Below the pieces are notes generated by a model. That model searched no databases and had not been told where the DNA came from. It worked only from the letters and a program-made list of their open reading frames with translations. A stretch of 64,000 bases of DNA from Chondrus crispus. Its lineage: Eukaryota; Rhodophyta; Florideophyceae; Gigartinales; Gigartinaceae. Shown piece after piece: positions 43,101 through 54,893 of the stretch. The stretch is from assembly GCF_000350225.1 (NCBI RefSeq), contig NW_005179058.1:1-64000 (forward strand). The letters are read 5' to 3'. Numbering within the stretch: position 1 is the first letter of the stretch; each line of letters opens with the position of its first letter. The translations under genes were made by a program, and so were the position numbers.

Positions 43101-44626
43101 TTAAGGGACCGCTTCCTAGGGTTGAGCCACTACGCAAAATTGGCAGGCCACCCAGGAGGCAGGAAACTTTACAAGACTTTGAGAAGATATTTTTATTGGC
43201 CTACGATGGCCCTAGACTGCTATGCAGTCGCGAAGAATTGCGCCGCATGTGCGCGGGAAAGGGTGAAGTTAAGAAAAAACACGAAGGAAATGAAGCTGTT
43301 CACGCCCAAATCTCCGCTGGAATTTGTCGCCATCGACATCCTCGGCGAGCTAATTACAACTAAGCGAGGAAATCGGTATATTCTCGTGATCAGCGATCGA
43401 TACTCGAAACTGGTAGGAACCGTACCGTTGAAGAAGATATCAGCTGCGCACATCGCACAAGCCTTCGTTCACCATTGGGTATTCGTGTATGGACCGCCGG
43501 TCAAGCTGCTGTCCGACAATGAACACAGTTCACGGCCCGTTTCTTTCAGAACGTCTGTCGAATTCTCGGCATCCGCAATGTGTTCACGACTACGTACCAC
43601 CCGCAAGCCAACGGCCAAGTTGAGAGATTTAACCGCACGCTGACTTCCGCGTTGCGAAAATACGTTGGAGAGCATCCCAAGGACTGGGACTTATTTAGCG
43701 ACGCTGTGACGTTCGCCTACAACACACAAGTTCATCGAACTACGAACATTGCGCCCTTCGAGCTGGTGTTGGCTCGGGCGCCGAGAAACATTGCGTTACA
43801 AGCGCAACCAACATTGGAGAATTTCAGCTCGTCACGAGCATACTACCTGAAATGGCAGTCGTGGTTGGAGAGCCTAATGCGAGGCGCCGATAGGAGTTTG
43901 CGAAAGGAACAAGCCCGGTACAAGCGAAATTTCGACGCACGCCTTGGAAAACCGCAATACGAGATCCCACCGGGGTCCTACGTGTTCCTCCAGAAGGAGC
44001 AGGGCACGGCTAGCGAACCGAAACACAAGCTGGCACAAGTGGCCACAGGACCTTATCAGGTCAGAAGATCGGACCAACATACGGTAGTCATTGCCATTGG
44101 CGATCAGGAGGAACGCGTATCGCGGGACAGGGTGGAGTTAGCCCCAAGCCCGATGGACTATGCGCCAATAACTGGCCTACGTCAAGTGCTACAGTTCTTG
44201 GGAGAGCCGGAACTAAACGAAGAAGGAAAGGTACGGGAGGACGACGAACGTCCTCACACCCGTGCGCCTACGTCAGGGGACCAGGATAATTCAGTCGGTC
44301 AAACGCCGACAGCGGAGACACCTCCAGGTCTACGAGAGTTCGGAAAGTCCAGAGATGAGGATGAGCCGCTGGCTCTTCGGAAGGGGGAACGACAGTTGGA
44401 CACGCATTAAGAAGGAACTGAGAGTCAGGAGTATGTGATCGACAAGATCGTGGACCACGGCTACGACGGGGACAAATTAATTCTCAAGGTGGAATGGTAC
44501 GGTTATACGCCCGAAGACGCGACGTGGGAGCGCATTGAGCAATTGCCCCGCAGCGCGGCCGTCACGTATTTCCGAAGGAACAGATTATCCTTGCCCGCGC
44601 AGATCGCGCAAGCGCAATCAGGATAG
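40045..44626 (+). pseudogene. pol: gypsy pol with C-terminal chromodomain, broken
   Basis: Protease DTGAGPN at 40501-40521 and LILGADY; a TAA (40498-40500) sits directly before the catalytic Asp. Reverse transcriptase: FCVDYRRLNAVT, FSAWDAISGYWQ, CLVYLDDIIIF (YLDD at 41962-41973). A one-base loss near 42213-42217 precedes RNase H (DTDASDYQIGAAL). Integrase: zinc region HYAKLAGHPGG to CAAC (43128-43240), core AIDILGE and LLSDN; then a shift between about 43518 and 43580; then TTYHPQANGQVERFNRT. TAA 44408-44410 is followed in frame by a chromodomain (YVIDKIVDHGYDG, LKVEWYGYTPEDATWE), which in chromoviruses steers insertion to marked chromatin. At least two stops and two frameshifts, so inactive. 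Confidence 0.95.
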
Positions 44627-47600
44627 TGGTAACCAAAAATTTCACATGTCAGTGTCAGTGCGGTAATCCGCGCGGGGCATAGCGAGCCGACCTGAGGGTG
44701 GAGAAAAGGACAATGATGAGATGGAACGAACCAGGTGAGGGACCTTCAGACAGCCAAACCGCAAGTAGACGCAGCGCGCGCACGAGTAGGATGAGCGTCG
44801 TGATGAGATACTCAGGTCGGAAGTCGCGTAACGATGTGCCAAGCGGGAAAAGAACGCTGGAAGAACGGGGACATAGACTGGATAGTCCACCTCCTTCACT
44901 CTTGCCTTCATAACTGTTCGGTCTCGTTTTTGTTTTATTTGTGATTGCTTTTGTGTTGTTCTATTTTTTTATTTTTGAGACGTTAGGGACACGACCCCGC
45001 ACCGCGGAAGTCCGTCAGCAAGTCTATGAGAAGCCCAAGGATGACATTGAAGAGGCGATGATCTTCGAGATCAATTCCGCCTTTGACAAAGTTACGGCCG
45101 ACGCCCGCGTCGCGGGATTCTCACCATTCAGGGCAAGGCCGAGGAGGAGCTAAGAGACGTAGGAGAACATGACTCCACGACGGGTGTTCCCACGTCGTGG
45201 ATGGAGCCAGAAGGAGATGAGGCACTACACACGCGCTTTACGAACGGGGGGTATTTTTCGACTCTAAGGCAAGACGCCAGAGAGGCAGAGCTGAAACAAC
45301 GATTCTGCCATGCTGTCTGCATCTCTAGGGGACGTGAAGGAGAGGACAATCTGTCCAATCTGACCGAGCTGGAGGAGGTGCTAACAGTGGTTCAAAGTTG
45401 GGTTGCAGGTCGTCGAAGCCGGTTCGTTTTCGATAATATATGGTCGCGCAACAAAAATGACGAGAGGATTTTGCTAAAACTCTCCCACGCTGCCAGCATC
45501 GCGGCGCGAAATGGTGAGCTAACCGGCAAGGTTTTGTACCCCACAAGAGATCCGACATCGACAGAGCGGGGCTACAGGAGTAACGGTCAAACAGAAAAAT
45601 CAAGAGAGGGTTGCACCGGAAATATACCGGAGTTGTGAAGGTGGTACCTGAAAACGCTCAAAGAGACCAGAGGGACAGGGGGAAATCGGGGCACAGGAAG
45701 CAAGGGACGAGTACGAATCGCTCTACGCAAAGCGTCGCTCGTCTGTACAGGTTCTGGACGCCCGTGGCAGCAAAAGGTCTTCGTCTTTCGAGGATACGCA
45801 CCGCGCATTGCGTGTCATGAACAAACCGGATATGATCCCTCTGGCAGAGTTGAGGGATTCATGGGGAAAACGTGATGCTGGCATCGCAAGAAAGTATGCG
45901 ACGCATATGAACAGTGTGGGGTCGGTTGACTTTCGAGATTTGGCGAACAGGAAAGGCCAAGTGGTAAGTCCTCATGATCTTACGCAGGATCTCGCAGTCT
46001 ACGAAGACGACCGCGGGTGGAGGCCCTAGCTGGAACCAAAGGTGGTGTCGGAAGCCGTCTGACAGCTACAGGAAGAAATGACTGTGGTCAACGTTATTGT
46101 TGACGATCAAGGTCTCGAGGGTAGCGGGGCGGACAAGCGATATTTTTTCGAAAATATTTGTTGACTGCTGGGCAGAGCTGAGCTGTTTGCTTGTTAGTGC
46201 GCGGTGGGTGATCAGGTTTTGGTTGATGAAGGGTGTGTGACAACGGGAGGCGTACCTCTTGAGGATGAAGAGACGCACCACGATACGAGGGGAGAGTCCG
46301 AAGGGCAGGCAGTTGTTGTTGGATGGCCCACCGCGTAAGCCGCGGGACCTCCCCGAGTACACAGCAACAACACCCCACAAATATCGACAAGTGTCGCGAT
46401 GCCCAAGTGGAACACAGGACACCGCTCGGAATTTTCAATTAATTTTAAGGAGAAAGCGACGCGGTCGAGCGCATGGGACGCTGAGCCTTTTTGGGATAAG
46501 TGAGCTGCACACGGTTTGCGACCACGATGAACGTTGCCTCTGTCGAGACAACGTCATCCGATCGCGCTTATCTCCTTTCTTTTGTCAATGTTTTTGTTTT
46601 GGGGTTGCTTTCTATTTTGTTTCGTCACATCCTAGATTTGACCCCCCCCACCTCACAATACGGACGCCGGTCAGCCGACATGTTACGATCAAGAGGGGAC
46701 TCAACCGGGACCCGGAACGGGAGGGATGACTCTCCGAGACGCGCGAAGGATGATCAAGAGAAAGACCCGAGGGGTACAAAGCTGACAGTACGATCCGCGT
46801 CGCGGAAGGACGTGTTGGAAATCGTGTAGGATGCCCGTCGACCTTGTACCCAACTTTAATTCCGTCGCGACTCCCTTTAGTACTATTTTTCCTTCTGGGG
46901 ATGAGCAGGAACCAGCGATAAGACACACATCAAAGTACAGCATCCGATCGCGAGAGCAGGACGGCTCTCGCCGAAGGGAAACGACGGCTCGCGTGTAGAA
47001 GAACAAACGTTTCGTGGACACGAGAGGAAGACGGGTACGACTACCGAAAACGAGGACGGTGTGCAAATGGCCAGTAACACTCGCAAGGACTTTACCAAGT
47101 ATCGACGATTTGGTACTGTAGGCTCTAAAGCCTGCGCGAGAGCAGAAACCCTTCGAGGAGGTCACATTTCGTAGCACCTCGTACGATGAAGATCGTATTC
47201 GTCAAAGACAGGAATGTGATGAAGTGATACGAGCTCCGACGCCCTTTTTGAATCTTTTTATTGTTGCAGTGTCGACGCGAGGGAGATTAGAACAATGGCC
47301 ACAGATTTCTGTTAACGTTTTGTGGACACGAGTGGCCTCGGTCGCACGACAACCGAACGAGGAAAAGAATGAGGTTCTTGTCCCCACACCCCGCCATCAT
47401 CCCCCCTATTAATATTTTTATTGCACGACTAAGTAGGCCTCAGGCGACAAATGACGAGTTGCGGGAGTTCGCAACTACTGCACGGGGAAATCGACAGGAA
47501 TTGTCTCGAGGGATCTAACGGGGCGAAGAAGAAAAAAAGAGAACGTAATCTCGCACGTTCCACTGTCGACGACAGTCTGTGAAGGTGGTCTCCACGGATC

Positions 47601-48579
47601 GTGAGAATCATGTGCAAAACACCCCTTCAGTTGTGGATTGCAAATTTCCATTTGAAGGAAGCAGTAAGTCTCGCGTTCATTTGCAGGATGGTTTCCGGTT
47701 CCCAACTTACACCAGGAAAAGGGGAAGGGAGAGAACATTGGTATGCGGAGAACAGAGGGGAATTCGCACGCAACAGTTCACTTTCAGCACACGCAAACAA
47801 AGGAGGAGAGTAATTCGACAGGTCTGCTTTGACAAGAATCGTAGACGGGACCGCTGCTATGACTGAATTGATTACGCATGGTGACAAGCTCGCGACGATC
47901 TCGCCAGGTTGTGCAAATGAAAAAATGGAAACGGGCGACTCATCTGAGACTGCAATGAGGGTGTAACTTTCCATGGGCATTGAGAAGCAACGCTATCGTT
48001 TGGCACTACGGGGACCGTACAGTAGAACCCCGTGGCGGAAATAATCGACTCAAGCGAGCGCGACCGAACGGGTCAGGCAGGTTGATAACGAACCATATTT
48101 TTTGTGAACCTCAAAACCCCCCTACCACTTTGTTGACCCTGATAACGGACGTCTACAGTGGCGTCGCGATAACAGTTGAGGGATGACGTCGCTTGTATGG
48201 CGTCGACCATTCTATATTTTTTATGAGAACCGTGTGAGGACAGCCTCGCACAAAAAGGGAAATTTGGGAGAATGAGGAGGAAAATGGGAGACGCACGCTG
48301 TGATAGGAGGATGGCAGAAGGAGAATGTGTGATAAAGAGGAGGGAAATGTGACGAGAAAAAAGAGAAGGGAATGGCAAAATGGGGATGCGACCGCAGAGG
48401 CGGGACGCATACAAAAAAAAAGAGAGAAAAAAAAGAGGAGGAAAGTGAAGGTAACGGGGGATACGCAGGTGATTCATTTTATTATCCGAAAGCTACAGGA
48501 TGACGTCAATAACCAGACGTCACCCCAAACGGGTAATAATCCGAGAACGGATCACGGGGAAGTCGCTCTAAGCGGCAGG
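44627..48579. other. extra internal region of the gypsy element
   Basis: About 4 kb between the chromodomain and the end of the minus-strand frame. Short plus frames at 44941-45153 and 45201-45638 are charged (EKPKDDIEEAMIFEINSAF; DAREAELKQRFCHAV) and may be pieces of one decayed protein, but match nothing I know. No domain is recognised. Confidence 0.45.
48230..48460 (+). repeat. purine-rich tract
   Basis: Strongly A/G-biased plus strand, including runs of nine A and GAGAGAAAAAAAAGAGGAGG near 48410-48440. It lies just past the 3' end of the antisense frame, and could mark a polypurine-like primer or simply low complexity. Confidence 0.6.
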
Positions 48580-50245
48580 TCAGTGGGGCGGCACACCCAA
48601 GGATTTTTCCTTTGGGAGTGAGGTAACGAGTCGAGCAAGGGCTCGCAGATCATCGAGGGAAGCCCCTTGGAGAGCTTCACCTTCGATGCCATGAGCGCGG
48701 AGCAATGTGCAGTAGATGTCAATGGCTCCGTCGCTCTTTTTGGGAATTGATGGGGACGGTGGGGAGGACAACGCTTCCCTAACTGACAGAGTTTCGGTAT
48801 GCCCTGCCGAGGGGATATCGACAGCAGGAGGAGCAGCAGCAGGGGCTGCAGGGAGAGGGGAATCTGGAGCAGACGGTCGAGGGCAAACGTCGTCTGCGCG
48901 GGGATCTATGGCTCGTATGGGAGCTACGTCAGGGGTTGGAACTTGGTTGCCGAATTGGCGACTGAGGTGCGCTTCGGAGGGAGAGCACAAGGCGGATGTC
49001 CAAGGGTTGAACCAGACAAAGTCACCCGCCGCACTGTGACTTCGTCCGGGAGAAAAGGACGGGCGTCGCCTCGCGAAGGATCGGGATGAGTTGATAGGGG
49101 GAACAACATCCCAGTCGACCTGATTGATCTTTTCGAGTAAGGAGTGCAGTTCGAAGTCGGTGTCTGCTCCGCCCAAGGGCACAGTATAGTCCAAAAGGCA
49201 CATGAGCTCGACGAGCTTCGGAGGAAGATACCAAAGCCGCCAGCAATCGTACGCCTCCCAGAGCAAGGTGGCGGCTACCTTCACGCACCACTCCGTCAAA
49301 AAGACAACCCACAACCCGTGACGAGGATCAGTGAGATGGCTTCCAAAGTAGGTAAGGATGGGACCGAGGTCTTCCCAAAACCCTTGGCAGACCTCAAATT
49401 GTCCCCACCATGAGGGGAGTTGCTGGTACCGGTTGGGATACTGTGACCGAGCAATTTCCCCCGCCTCAACCATTTGGTAAGCTAGGAAATATCCCGTGTC
49501 CGATCTCATCTTACGCTCGAATCGGACCGTATGCTGGAAGAAGGGGATGTTCCCGCGTTTCATATATCGGAAATTGAGGGGGAGGATTGCGCGCGTGTAT
49601 GACATGGCATCGTTAGTCACCGTCAGTTGGTTATGCCACAGGCGGTCCGCCTCGAGCACGGGGTCACCCCGTGTCCAGCTGAGGAGGTTGTCAAGGTAAT
49701 CACGCTCCCCCTCCGTGCGAAACTTCCACGTGTCACATCCGGAGGACGGAGGGATGAGGGCATCGGATAGGGATAGGTCGAGATGGTCGAGAACGGCTTC
49801 CATGAACCGCAGGGATAGGCCCTGTCGGCCACGAGGGGAGGAACGACGCAGGATAGAAGGGGGGAATGGCGACACGGGCACGCCAATCGTAGGAGGAAAT
49901 GGCTTGAAGGGGAAGGTGACCCGGCAGCATCCCCGCACCGTCGGCAAAGTCGCGCCCGATGCTAGTGACGTCGCGCACGTCGATGGCGGAAAACCAAGGA
50001 GTGGCCGCGTACAGTAAGGGATAATCGCGCATGGATTTACCTTGAAGCTCGGCTAGTGAGGGGTATCGACGAGAGGCCGATGAAGGATGGAGATCGGGAT
50101 GCAAGGCCGGTTCAGGAATGTTGGTGTCCGGGGGAAGTCGTGGTATGGAAGGGAGGTCGCTAGGGATGGAAGGCGTGTGTGAGAAGCCCACACCGCGGCG
50201 ACCGCGGGTGGTATGTCCGACAGTGGGGTCCGATGAAGGAAACAT
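48580..50245 (-). pseudogene. antisense ORF inside the gypsy element, one frameshift
   Basis: I do not recognise this protein. A minus-strand frame opens with ATG 50243-50245 (MFPSSDPTVGHTT), is Pro/Ser-rich, and runs in one phase to about 49850. There the coding character moves to a second phase that stays open to 48580, so one frameshift is inferred. The second part is rich in Trp, Tyr and Leu (WHNQLTVTNDAMSYTR, LPSWWGQFEVCQGFW) and ends in an Ala/Pro-rich tail. About 550 codons in all. The start is about 110 bp from the 3' LTR, so transcription would begin in or near that LTR in reverse. Antisense genes are known from some LTR elements; whether this one is captured or native is open. Confidence 0.5.
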
Positions 50246-50341
50246 GGATATCGTCTTACTCTCACGCAAGCGGCGACCGATGGTCGGAAGAAAAAGGAAG
50301 AAGTTGGGAAGCAAGGGAGTGAAGCCGCTGCGCGAGAGCGC

Positions 50342-50355
50342 TAAGAAGGGGGATA
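50342..50355 (+). promoter_or_regulatory. polypurine tract before the 3' LTR
   Basis: AAGAAGGGGGA directly before the first TG of the 3' LTR, in the position and composition expected for the plus-strand primer of reverse transcription. Confidence 0.75.
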
Positions 50356-51377
50356 TGTAGTGCAATACCCGTCTCGGGTAGGGGGAAAAAAGGAAGTGAA
50401 AAAGGAAAAAAATTGGATACTGTAGTCCTGGTTTGGGGGACACACGTGTGCGACGAAGCACACGATTATTTTAATTATTTAATTTATTTACTAATTAGAT
50501 CTAGAATCTAGAGCCGGGAGCTACTGTACTCGCCCCGGCGAGGCTCTATATAACTTAGCCCTTTGACCGAACAAGTCAATAAACCAACCCGAGTTGCCGG
50601 AGTTGAATGTCGCCTTGGTCGAAGTCCGTCTCTACCAAGACGCTCCCTTTTACCTAAGCCTACGGCATCCTCTATCGCTCGGGGTTCCCTTTTCTCTTTC
50701 TTTTATTTCCTTATCCTTTTCTATCTCCAATTCTACCTATTTTTCCCTTATCTTGTGTTGGTGCCATCGGCCTCGGTTGCGACCGAACCGGTGTAGGTGT
50801 CTTTGCCATCGGGCGACACAGTTGACGTAGCGCTGCTACTGTGACCCATTTTCCGACGGAGACCGTTGCAATGACGTCTCCCTCGAAGGGCTCCGTCGTG
50901 TTACGAGCCAGTGTTGGTGCCATCGGCCTCGGTTGCGACCGAACTGGTGTAGGTGTTTCGAGCCATCCGGCGGCACAGTTGACGTAGCGCTGCTACTTTC
51001 ATTTCATCCCGTCGGGCTGCGTTGCGACGCCCCCGTCGAAGGCCTTGTCGCGTTACAAGGTGTCGAAGAAGCTCAACGAGCATTGGCCTTACAACCCAGT
51101 GGAATCGGGGTATCTACGTACGCGCCCCACCCCACACTCGTCGAGCAATTCTCTTCGCAAGTCTCTACCACATCGATCTCGGGCCGGGCTGTTTCTCTGT
51201 GCCCCCCTCCCCATCAGGGATCCGAGCTACTACGAGTCGCAAGCTCGTTTAAACGGAGAAGGGAGAGTCGGACACTCCGTAGCGCTGTGCCATCGGCAGT
51301 TCTTCTTTTTGTTGCTGTTGTTGTTTTTGCTGGACCATCGGACCGCGGTCTCTGCCCGACAGGCGCATTGCACTACA
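50356..51377 (+). repeat. gypsy 3' LTR
   Basis: Begins TGTAGTGCAAT and ends ATTGCACTACA. Same TATA box and AATAAA as the 5' LTR and the same internal duplication (units from about 50761 and 50917). Confidence 0.95.
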
Positions 51378-52369
51378 GTAATTCCTCAGCGAGGAAATGC
51401 TCCATCCAGGTTTGTAGTCGCGGGAGTAACGCGTCGTACAGTACTTGTACGCGGTTCCCCCCACCAGCCGGTAACTCGGCGGTGGTGTCCGAAGCGGAAG
51501 GGGTCTTTTGGCCCCTGGTAGACGGCGGGCGTAGCAGGGCTTCCGGATTGTCGATCCGGGGGCGCTGTGCGCCTTTGCCACTGCGGTTACTTGCTTGCCT
51601 GGAGGCGGTATCTTCTCCGGCGGAATCGGCACTGTTCTTCGTCGATGATCACTGGCGATCGACGCGGTGATTTTCGACCTCTTTCAATCCGATCGGTAAT
51701 TGTTCGCGCTGGCGATCCAGTGCTGGCTCAACCTCTTGTACTACAAGAGGTTGAGGTATAACTAGTAGTTATACCTTCCACAAGAGTACCAAAATGTGGT
51801 ATAAGTACCTTCGTCCCGACCACTCGGAAACGAGGGGGGTCAGAGGTAAGGCAGCGCGCACCGCTGGGTAACCCACGCGCGAACGCAGACCGTATGGATG
51901 GACTCGAAAAGAGGGAAGGCTCACGTGGCCGGTGACGCGCAGCCGGTCGGTGGTGTTAGATCCGGACGCCCGGTCACGTGTTGGAAGCCTGAGACTAAAA
52001 GGCAAACCGGAACGGGGTAGCAATTAGCGGTAAAGGGAAGGGAGGCGAGTCTGCCTCCCGTTTACTGGAACTGGGCAGGTGCCCCCGGTCTTAACCCTTA
52101 AGTGGGACGCCAGAACACCTGTCCCGCTACAGTAGCTGTTACTTACTGTATACCAGCTACTGTGCTAAATTGGCTAATTTGTGCCATTAACTACTAATTA
52201 CTTACCGTTCGAATCCTATACGTGTAGCCGGTGGGGTACTACTGTACTCCGCACCGGCCGTCTGCTGTAAAAACAAACCTTTACAGTTCTTCTCGGCCTT
52301 ACAGCCCATCGTACTGTACACCGGGGCGGCGGCGGTGGTGTCGTGGCCTTTGCGCTGTTGTATTACAAC
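51378..52369. other. non-coding region with hairpins
   Basis: No supported gene. It does not continue the helicase interrupted at 36728. It contains paired hairpins (51729-51776) and an imperfect palindrome GCCGGTGGGGTAC...GTACTCCGCACCGGC (52228-52258). Confidence 0.5.
51729..51776. repeat. two abutting perfect hairpins
   Basis: CAACCTCTTG - 5-base loop - CAAGAGGTTG (51729-51753), immediately followed by AGGTATAACT - AGT - AGTTATACCT (51754-51776). Both have 10-bp arms without mismatch and no base between them. Confidence 0.9.
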
Positions 52370-53002
52370 AAGACTGCGCGCGTCGCCTGGGCGACCGAAA
52401 AAGTTACTTGGACCATTCCGGACTGGAACAACATCGTCTAGAGTGACGAAAAAAGTTCAATTTGAACGGCCCGGACGGGTTTGCCACTTGTTGGCATGAT
52501 CTCGGACGTGAAGATCCTAATTGTTTCGGAGCGCCAGCAAGGAGGCGGTTCATTGATGGTTTGGGGAGCCTTCGCAGGGGAAGAGAAGTGTGAACTGGCG
52601 ATTTGGAAGGCAAAAACAGCAGTTAAGTACATTGAGACGCTCGAGAGCTTCCTGTTGCCGTTTGCAGACCAAGAACTGGGACCAAGCTGGGTCTTTCAGC
52701 AAGATAGGGCATCGATACACCGCGCTCATATCGTGAGGGAATGGTTTAATGAGGAGGATGTGGTGGTTCTGGACTGGCGAGCTAAGTATCCTGACTTAAA
52801 CCCCATGGAGAAGCTCTGGGGAATTCTGGTTCGGATGTTGTACGAGCATCAACGTCGGTTTCGAGGGTTTGAAGAGCTCAAAGAGTGCATCTTGGCTTCT
52901 TGGGATTCCATACCAGCTCAAACGCTCCACAACTTAGTGGGTTCAATGCAGAAGCGTTGTTTTGACGTTGTTAAAAGAAACGGACGGGCAACGCAGTATT
53001 AG
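52370..53002 (+). pseudogene. Tc1/mariner transposase, DD34E, broken
   Basis: Cut-and-paste transposase lacking its N-terminal helix-turn-helix pair. Recognisable from WATEKVTW and PDWNNIV. TAG at 52439-52441 replaces the Trp before SDE (first catalytic Asp). A six-A run just after has lost one base; in the shifted phase FNLNGPDGF follows, and a second shift before 52540 returns to GGGSLMVWGAFAG. The catalytic rest is in one frame: FQQDRASIH (second Asp) and YPDLNPMEKLWG (Glu), with exactly 34 residues between them. The stop is at 53000-53002. One stop and two frameshifts make it inactive. Confidence 0.93.
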
Positions 53003-53232
53003 AGACCTCATGCAGAGCACAATAAGACACGCAGCTTTATAAAAAGTTCCACCTGTCAAATGACTATTGAACTGTAATGCAAAATATAGTGCCGACTGTA
53101 TAAAACTGGTTACAGATTCGTCTTTTACGGTCCTTTTCTGAGGGTCTGCAAAGCTCTTTTGTAAACACGCGCTTTTCTCTGTCCAGCAATTCCCGTTTTT
53201 GGGGGGTGCTTTATAATTTTTCCTCCACTGTA
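52370..53232 (+). mobile_element. Tc1/mariner element, 5'-truncated
   Basis: The transposase body and the right end are present. The last 70 bp read inward from TA (53231-53232) as CAGTGGAGGAAAAATTATAA, a typical Tc1/mariner terminal repeat next to a TA target. No matching left end or N-terminal DNA-binding domain is found, so the left part was lost. Confidence 0.85.
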
Positions 53233-53550
53233 TGAGCGCCACGGCAAAAGTCTAGGAACCTGGGGATTTTTGCGATACTCGCATAAAAGAGAACGTACAG
53301 ACAAGGAAACAGAAAAGTAGGTCAGATACACGGGATTGCGTTTCAACTTACAGAAAACTGACCGTTTGTCAGAGCATGAATATTTTTCATCAAATGAATA
53401 TATTTAATTCGTTGCCAAATAGTTTAGAAAAATGATATGGCGAAACTATGCGGCGCGGCATTATAATTTTGGTGTCCCAATTTGAGCCGTGTCACACACC
53501 ACGCCACACGTGGCCAATGAGAAGGGTACAGTACAGGTGTATAACGCAGA
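53233..53550. other. non-coding spacer
   Basis: Between the mariner right end and the PAT-like element. AT-rich; no gene seen. Confidence 0.5.
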
Positions 53551-53731
53551 TACGGTCAGATATCCACGGATCACTATGTAATGACCTACGCCGCGCGATG
53601 CCTGCGCGCCTACTCTTGGGCACGGGTGCACGCTGTACACGTGGACAAGAGGACGGTGTGGCTGGGCAGTGCATTCTCTTGCCGTCGGCGTGCAGGAGGC
53701 GAACCGGAAGAGCCAGTCATCCGCTTCTCTG
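53551..53731 (+). repeat. A1 terminal direct repeat
   Basis: Starts TACGGTCAGATATCCACGG and ends CCGCTTCTCTG. Differs from A2 at only a few positions. Confidence 0.9.
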
Positions 53732-53802
53732 AGAGAAGCGATTCCCCGTGCAGCCCGCTCGGAGGTTCGACGCACTACCTAGGCCGATCACGTCGGCTAG
53801 GA

Positions 53803-54891
53803 ATGTCAGGAGAAGTACCGTCACCGGTCCCGCCGAGCGAAGAGCGCGCCGGCCCGTCGGTACCGCCTGCCTTAGACGCGGCCACTGCGGCCGCGATTAG
53901 CGATATCGTCGCACGAAAGATCCACGAAGCCCTCCCCAATCAGGCTAATGATAACCCGGCTCCAGTCCTCCCGGGCCCGCCGCCTGCCCCCGAAAACACC
54001 GGCGCCGCTGGGGCCGACACCACTGCCGTCACCGCCGCCGTCGAGAATCCCGGTGCGGCTGGCCCTCTGACCCCCAATCTCGCCGCCCAAGCCGCGGCAC
54101 GAGCTGGGGGGGCCGCCGCTTCACTCCCCGCAGCTGAGGGCCGAGAGCAGGGACCTCCAGAGAACCCTGAAGACGAAGACCCGGAATCCGACGATCCGAA
54201 CGAGGCTCTCTACGGTCCCCAGGCCTTCACTCCGAAGTGGTACGAGGCTCACCGGGGTGCCGTCGTCCGTCCACGCTTCGAAGTCCCCGCGCGCTTCGAA
54301 CCGAGCTACCCAGTCGGCTTAGAGCCGGAGAGCGTCGCACACTTCAAGACTTTTTGCGCACCCGGGACCAGCACCGGGAGAACGGAGGAGGCCGCCGGCC
54401 TCTACGTGTCCGCTGCATACCTCACACACGCCTCCAACACGCTCACCCAGGCTGCCGAGGACCTCATCGAGTCAGTCGAGAAGATCCCCGACGACGCCGA
54501 CCCCGAAGCAGTCCGTACAATCCGCCAGGACATCGTATCGGTATCCGACGCCCAGCTCTGCACCTTTGGAGTATACGAATTGGCCGCGTCCCGCTACGAG
54601 GTACTCGTCGGCAAACAGGGGGCCACCGTGGTCCCTGATCCGGAGGTTTTGTCAGCTTACATTGACGCCCCCGCCGCGTACAGTTCCGCAGGCCGCCAGG
54701 CCTTCCGTCGACAGCAGGTGCAGGCAATCAAGTACGCCACCCAGCTCGCCGGCCGGAACAGGCGGAGGAGTCCGGCGGAAGCTGTTCAGCAGTTCCGGCA
54801 ACCGGACGCCACCCCCAGAGGGAACCGCAGTAGCAATTGCGGCGGAGGAAAAGGAACCGGGGGCGGCAACCGGGGCCGAGGACGTAAATAA
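53803..54891 (+). CDS. gag: PAT-like gag, 362 aa
   Basis: Unbroken. The frame is open from the A1 repeat (53581), but ATG 53803-53805 (MSGEVPSPVPP) lies just outside the repeat and is the likelier start. The N-terminal 130 residues are Ala/Pro-rich and disordered. A helical block follows (KWYEAHRGAVVRP, EEAAGLYVSAAYLTHASN, AAEDLIESVEKIPDDA), then an Arg/Gly/Asn-rich tail (GGGKGTGGGNRGRGRK) that could bind nucleic acid in place of a zinc knuckle. The reverse transcriptase frame starts 2 bp after its stop. Function inferred from position. Confidence 0.7.
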   Translation: MSGEVPSPVPPSEERAGPSVPPALDAATAAAISDIVARKIHEALPNQANDNPAPVLPGPPPAPENTGAAGADTTAVTAAVENPGAAGPLTPNLAAQAAARAGGAAASLPAAEGREQGPPENPEDEDPESDDPNEALYGPQAFTPKWYEAHRGAVVRPRFEVPARFEPSYPVGLEPESVAHFKTFCAPGTSTGRTEEAAGLYVSAAYLTHASNTLTQAAEDLIESVEKIPDDADPEAVRTIRQDIVSVSDAQLCTFGVYELAASRYEVLVGKQGATVVPDPEVLSAYIDAPAAYSSAGRQAFRRQQVQAIKYATQLAGRNRRRSPAEAVQQFRQPDATPRGNRSSNCGGGKGTGGGNRGRGRK

Positions 54892-54893
54892 GA

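Larger units (their letters stand above)
36729..51377 (+). mobile_element. Ty3/gypsy chromovirus, 14.6 kb, degenerate
   Basis: Two LTRs of 1016 and 1022 bp, each starting TGTAGTGCAAT and ending in its exact reverse complement ATTGCACTACA. The order gag, protease, reverse transcriptase, RNase H, integrase with a C-terminal chromodomain defines a chromovirus. Coding ends at 44626, leaving 5.7 kb before the 3' LTR, which contains a long minus-strand frame (48580-50245). Flanking pentamers differ (TTGTT left, GTAAT right), so there is no target duplication. About twenty substitutions and a few small indels separate the LTRs by eye, so the copy is older than the copia element. Confidence 0.95.

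Noticed and set aside
52200..52215. GTTCGAATCC as a tRNA B box
   Set aside because: The flanking bases cannot form a T stem and no A box or acceptor stem is present.
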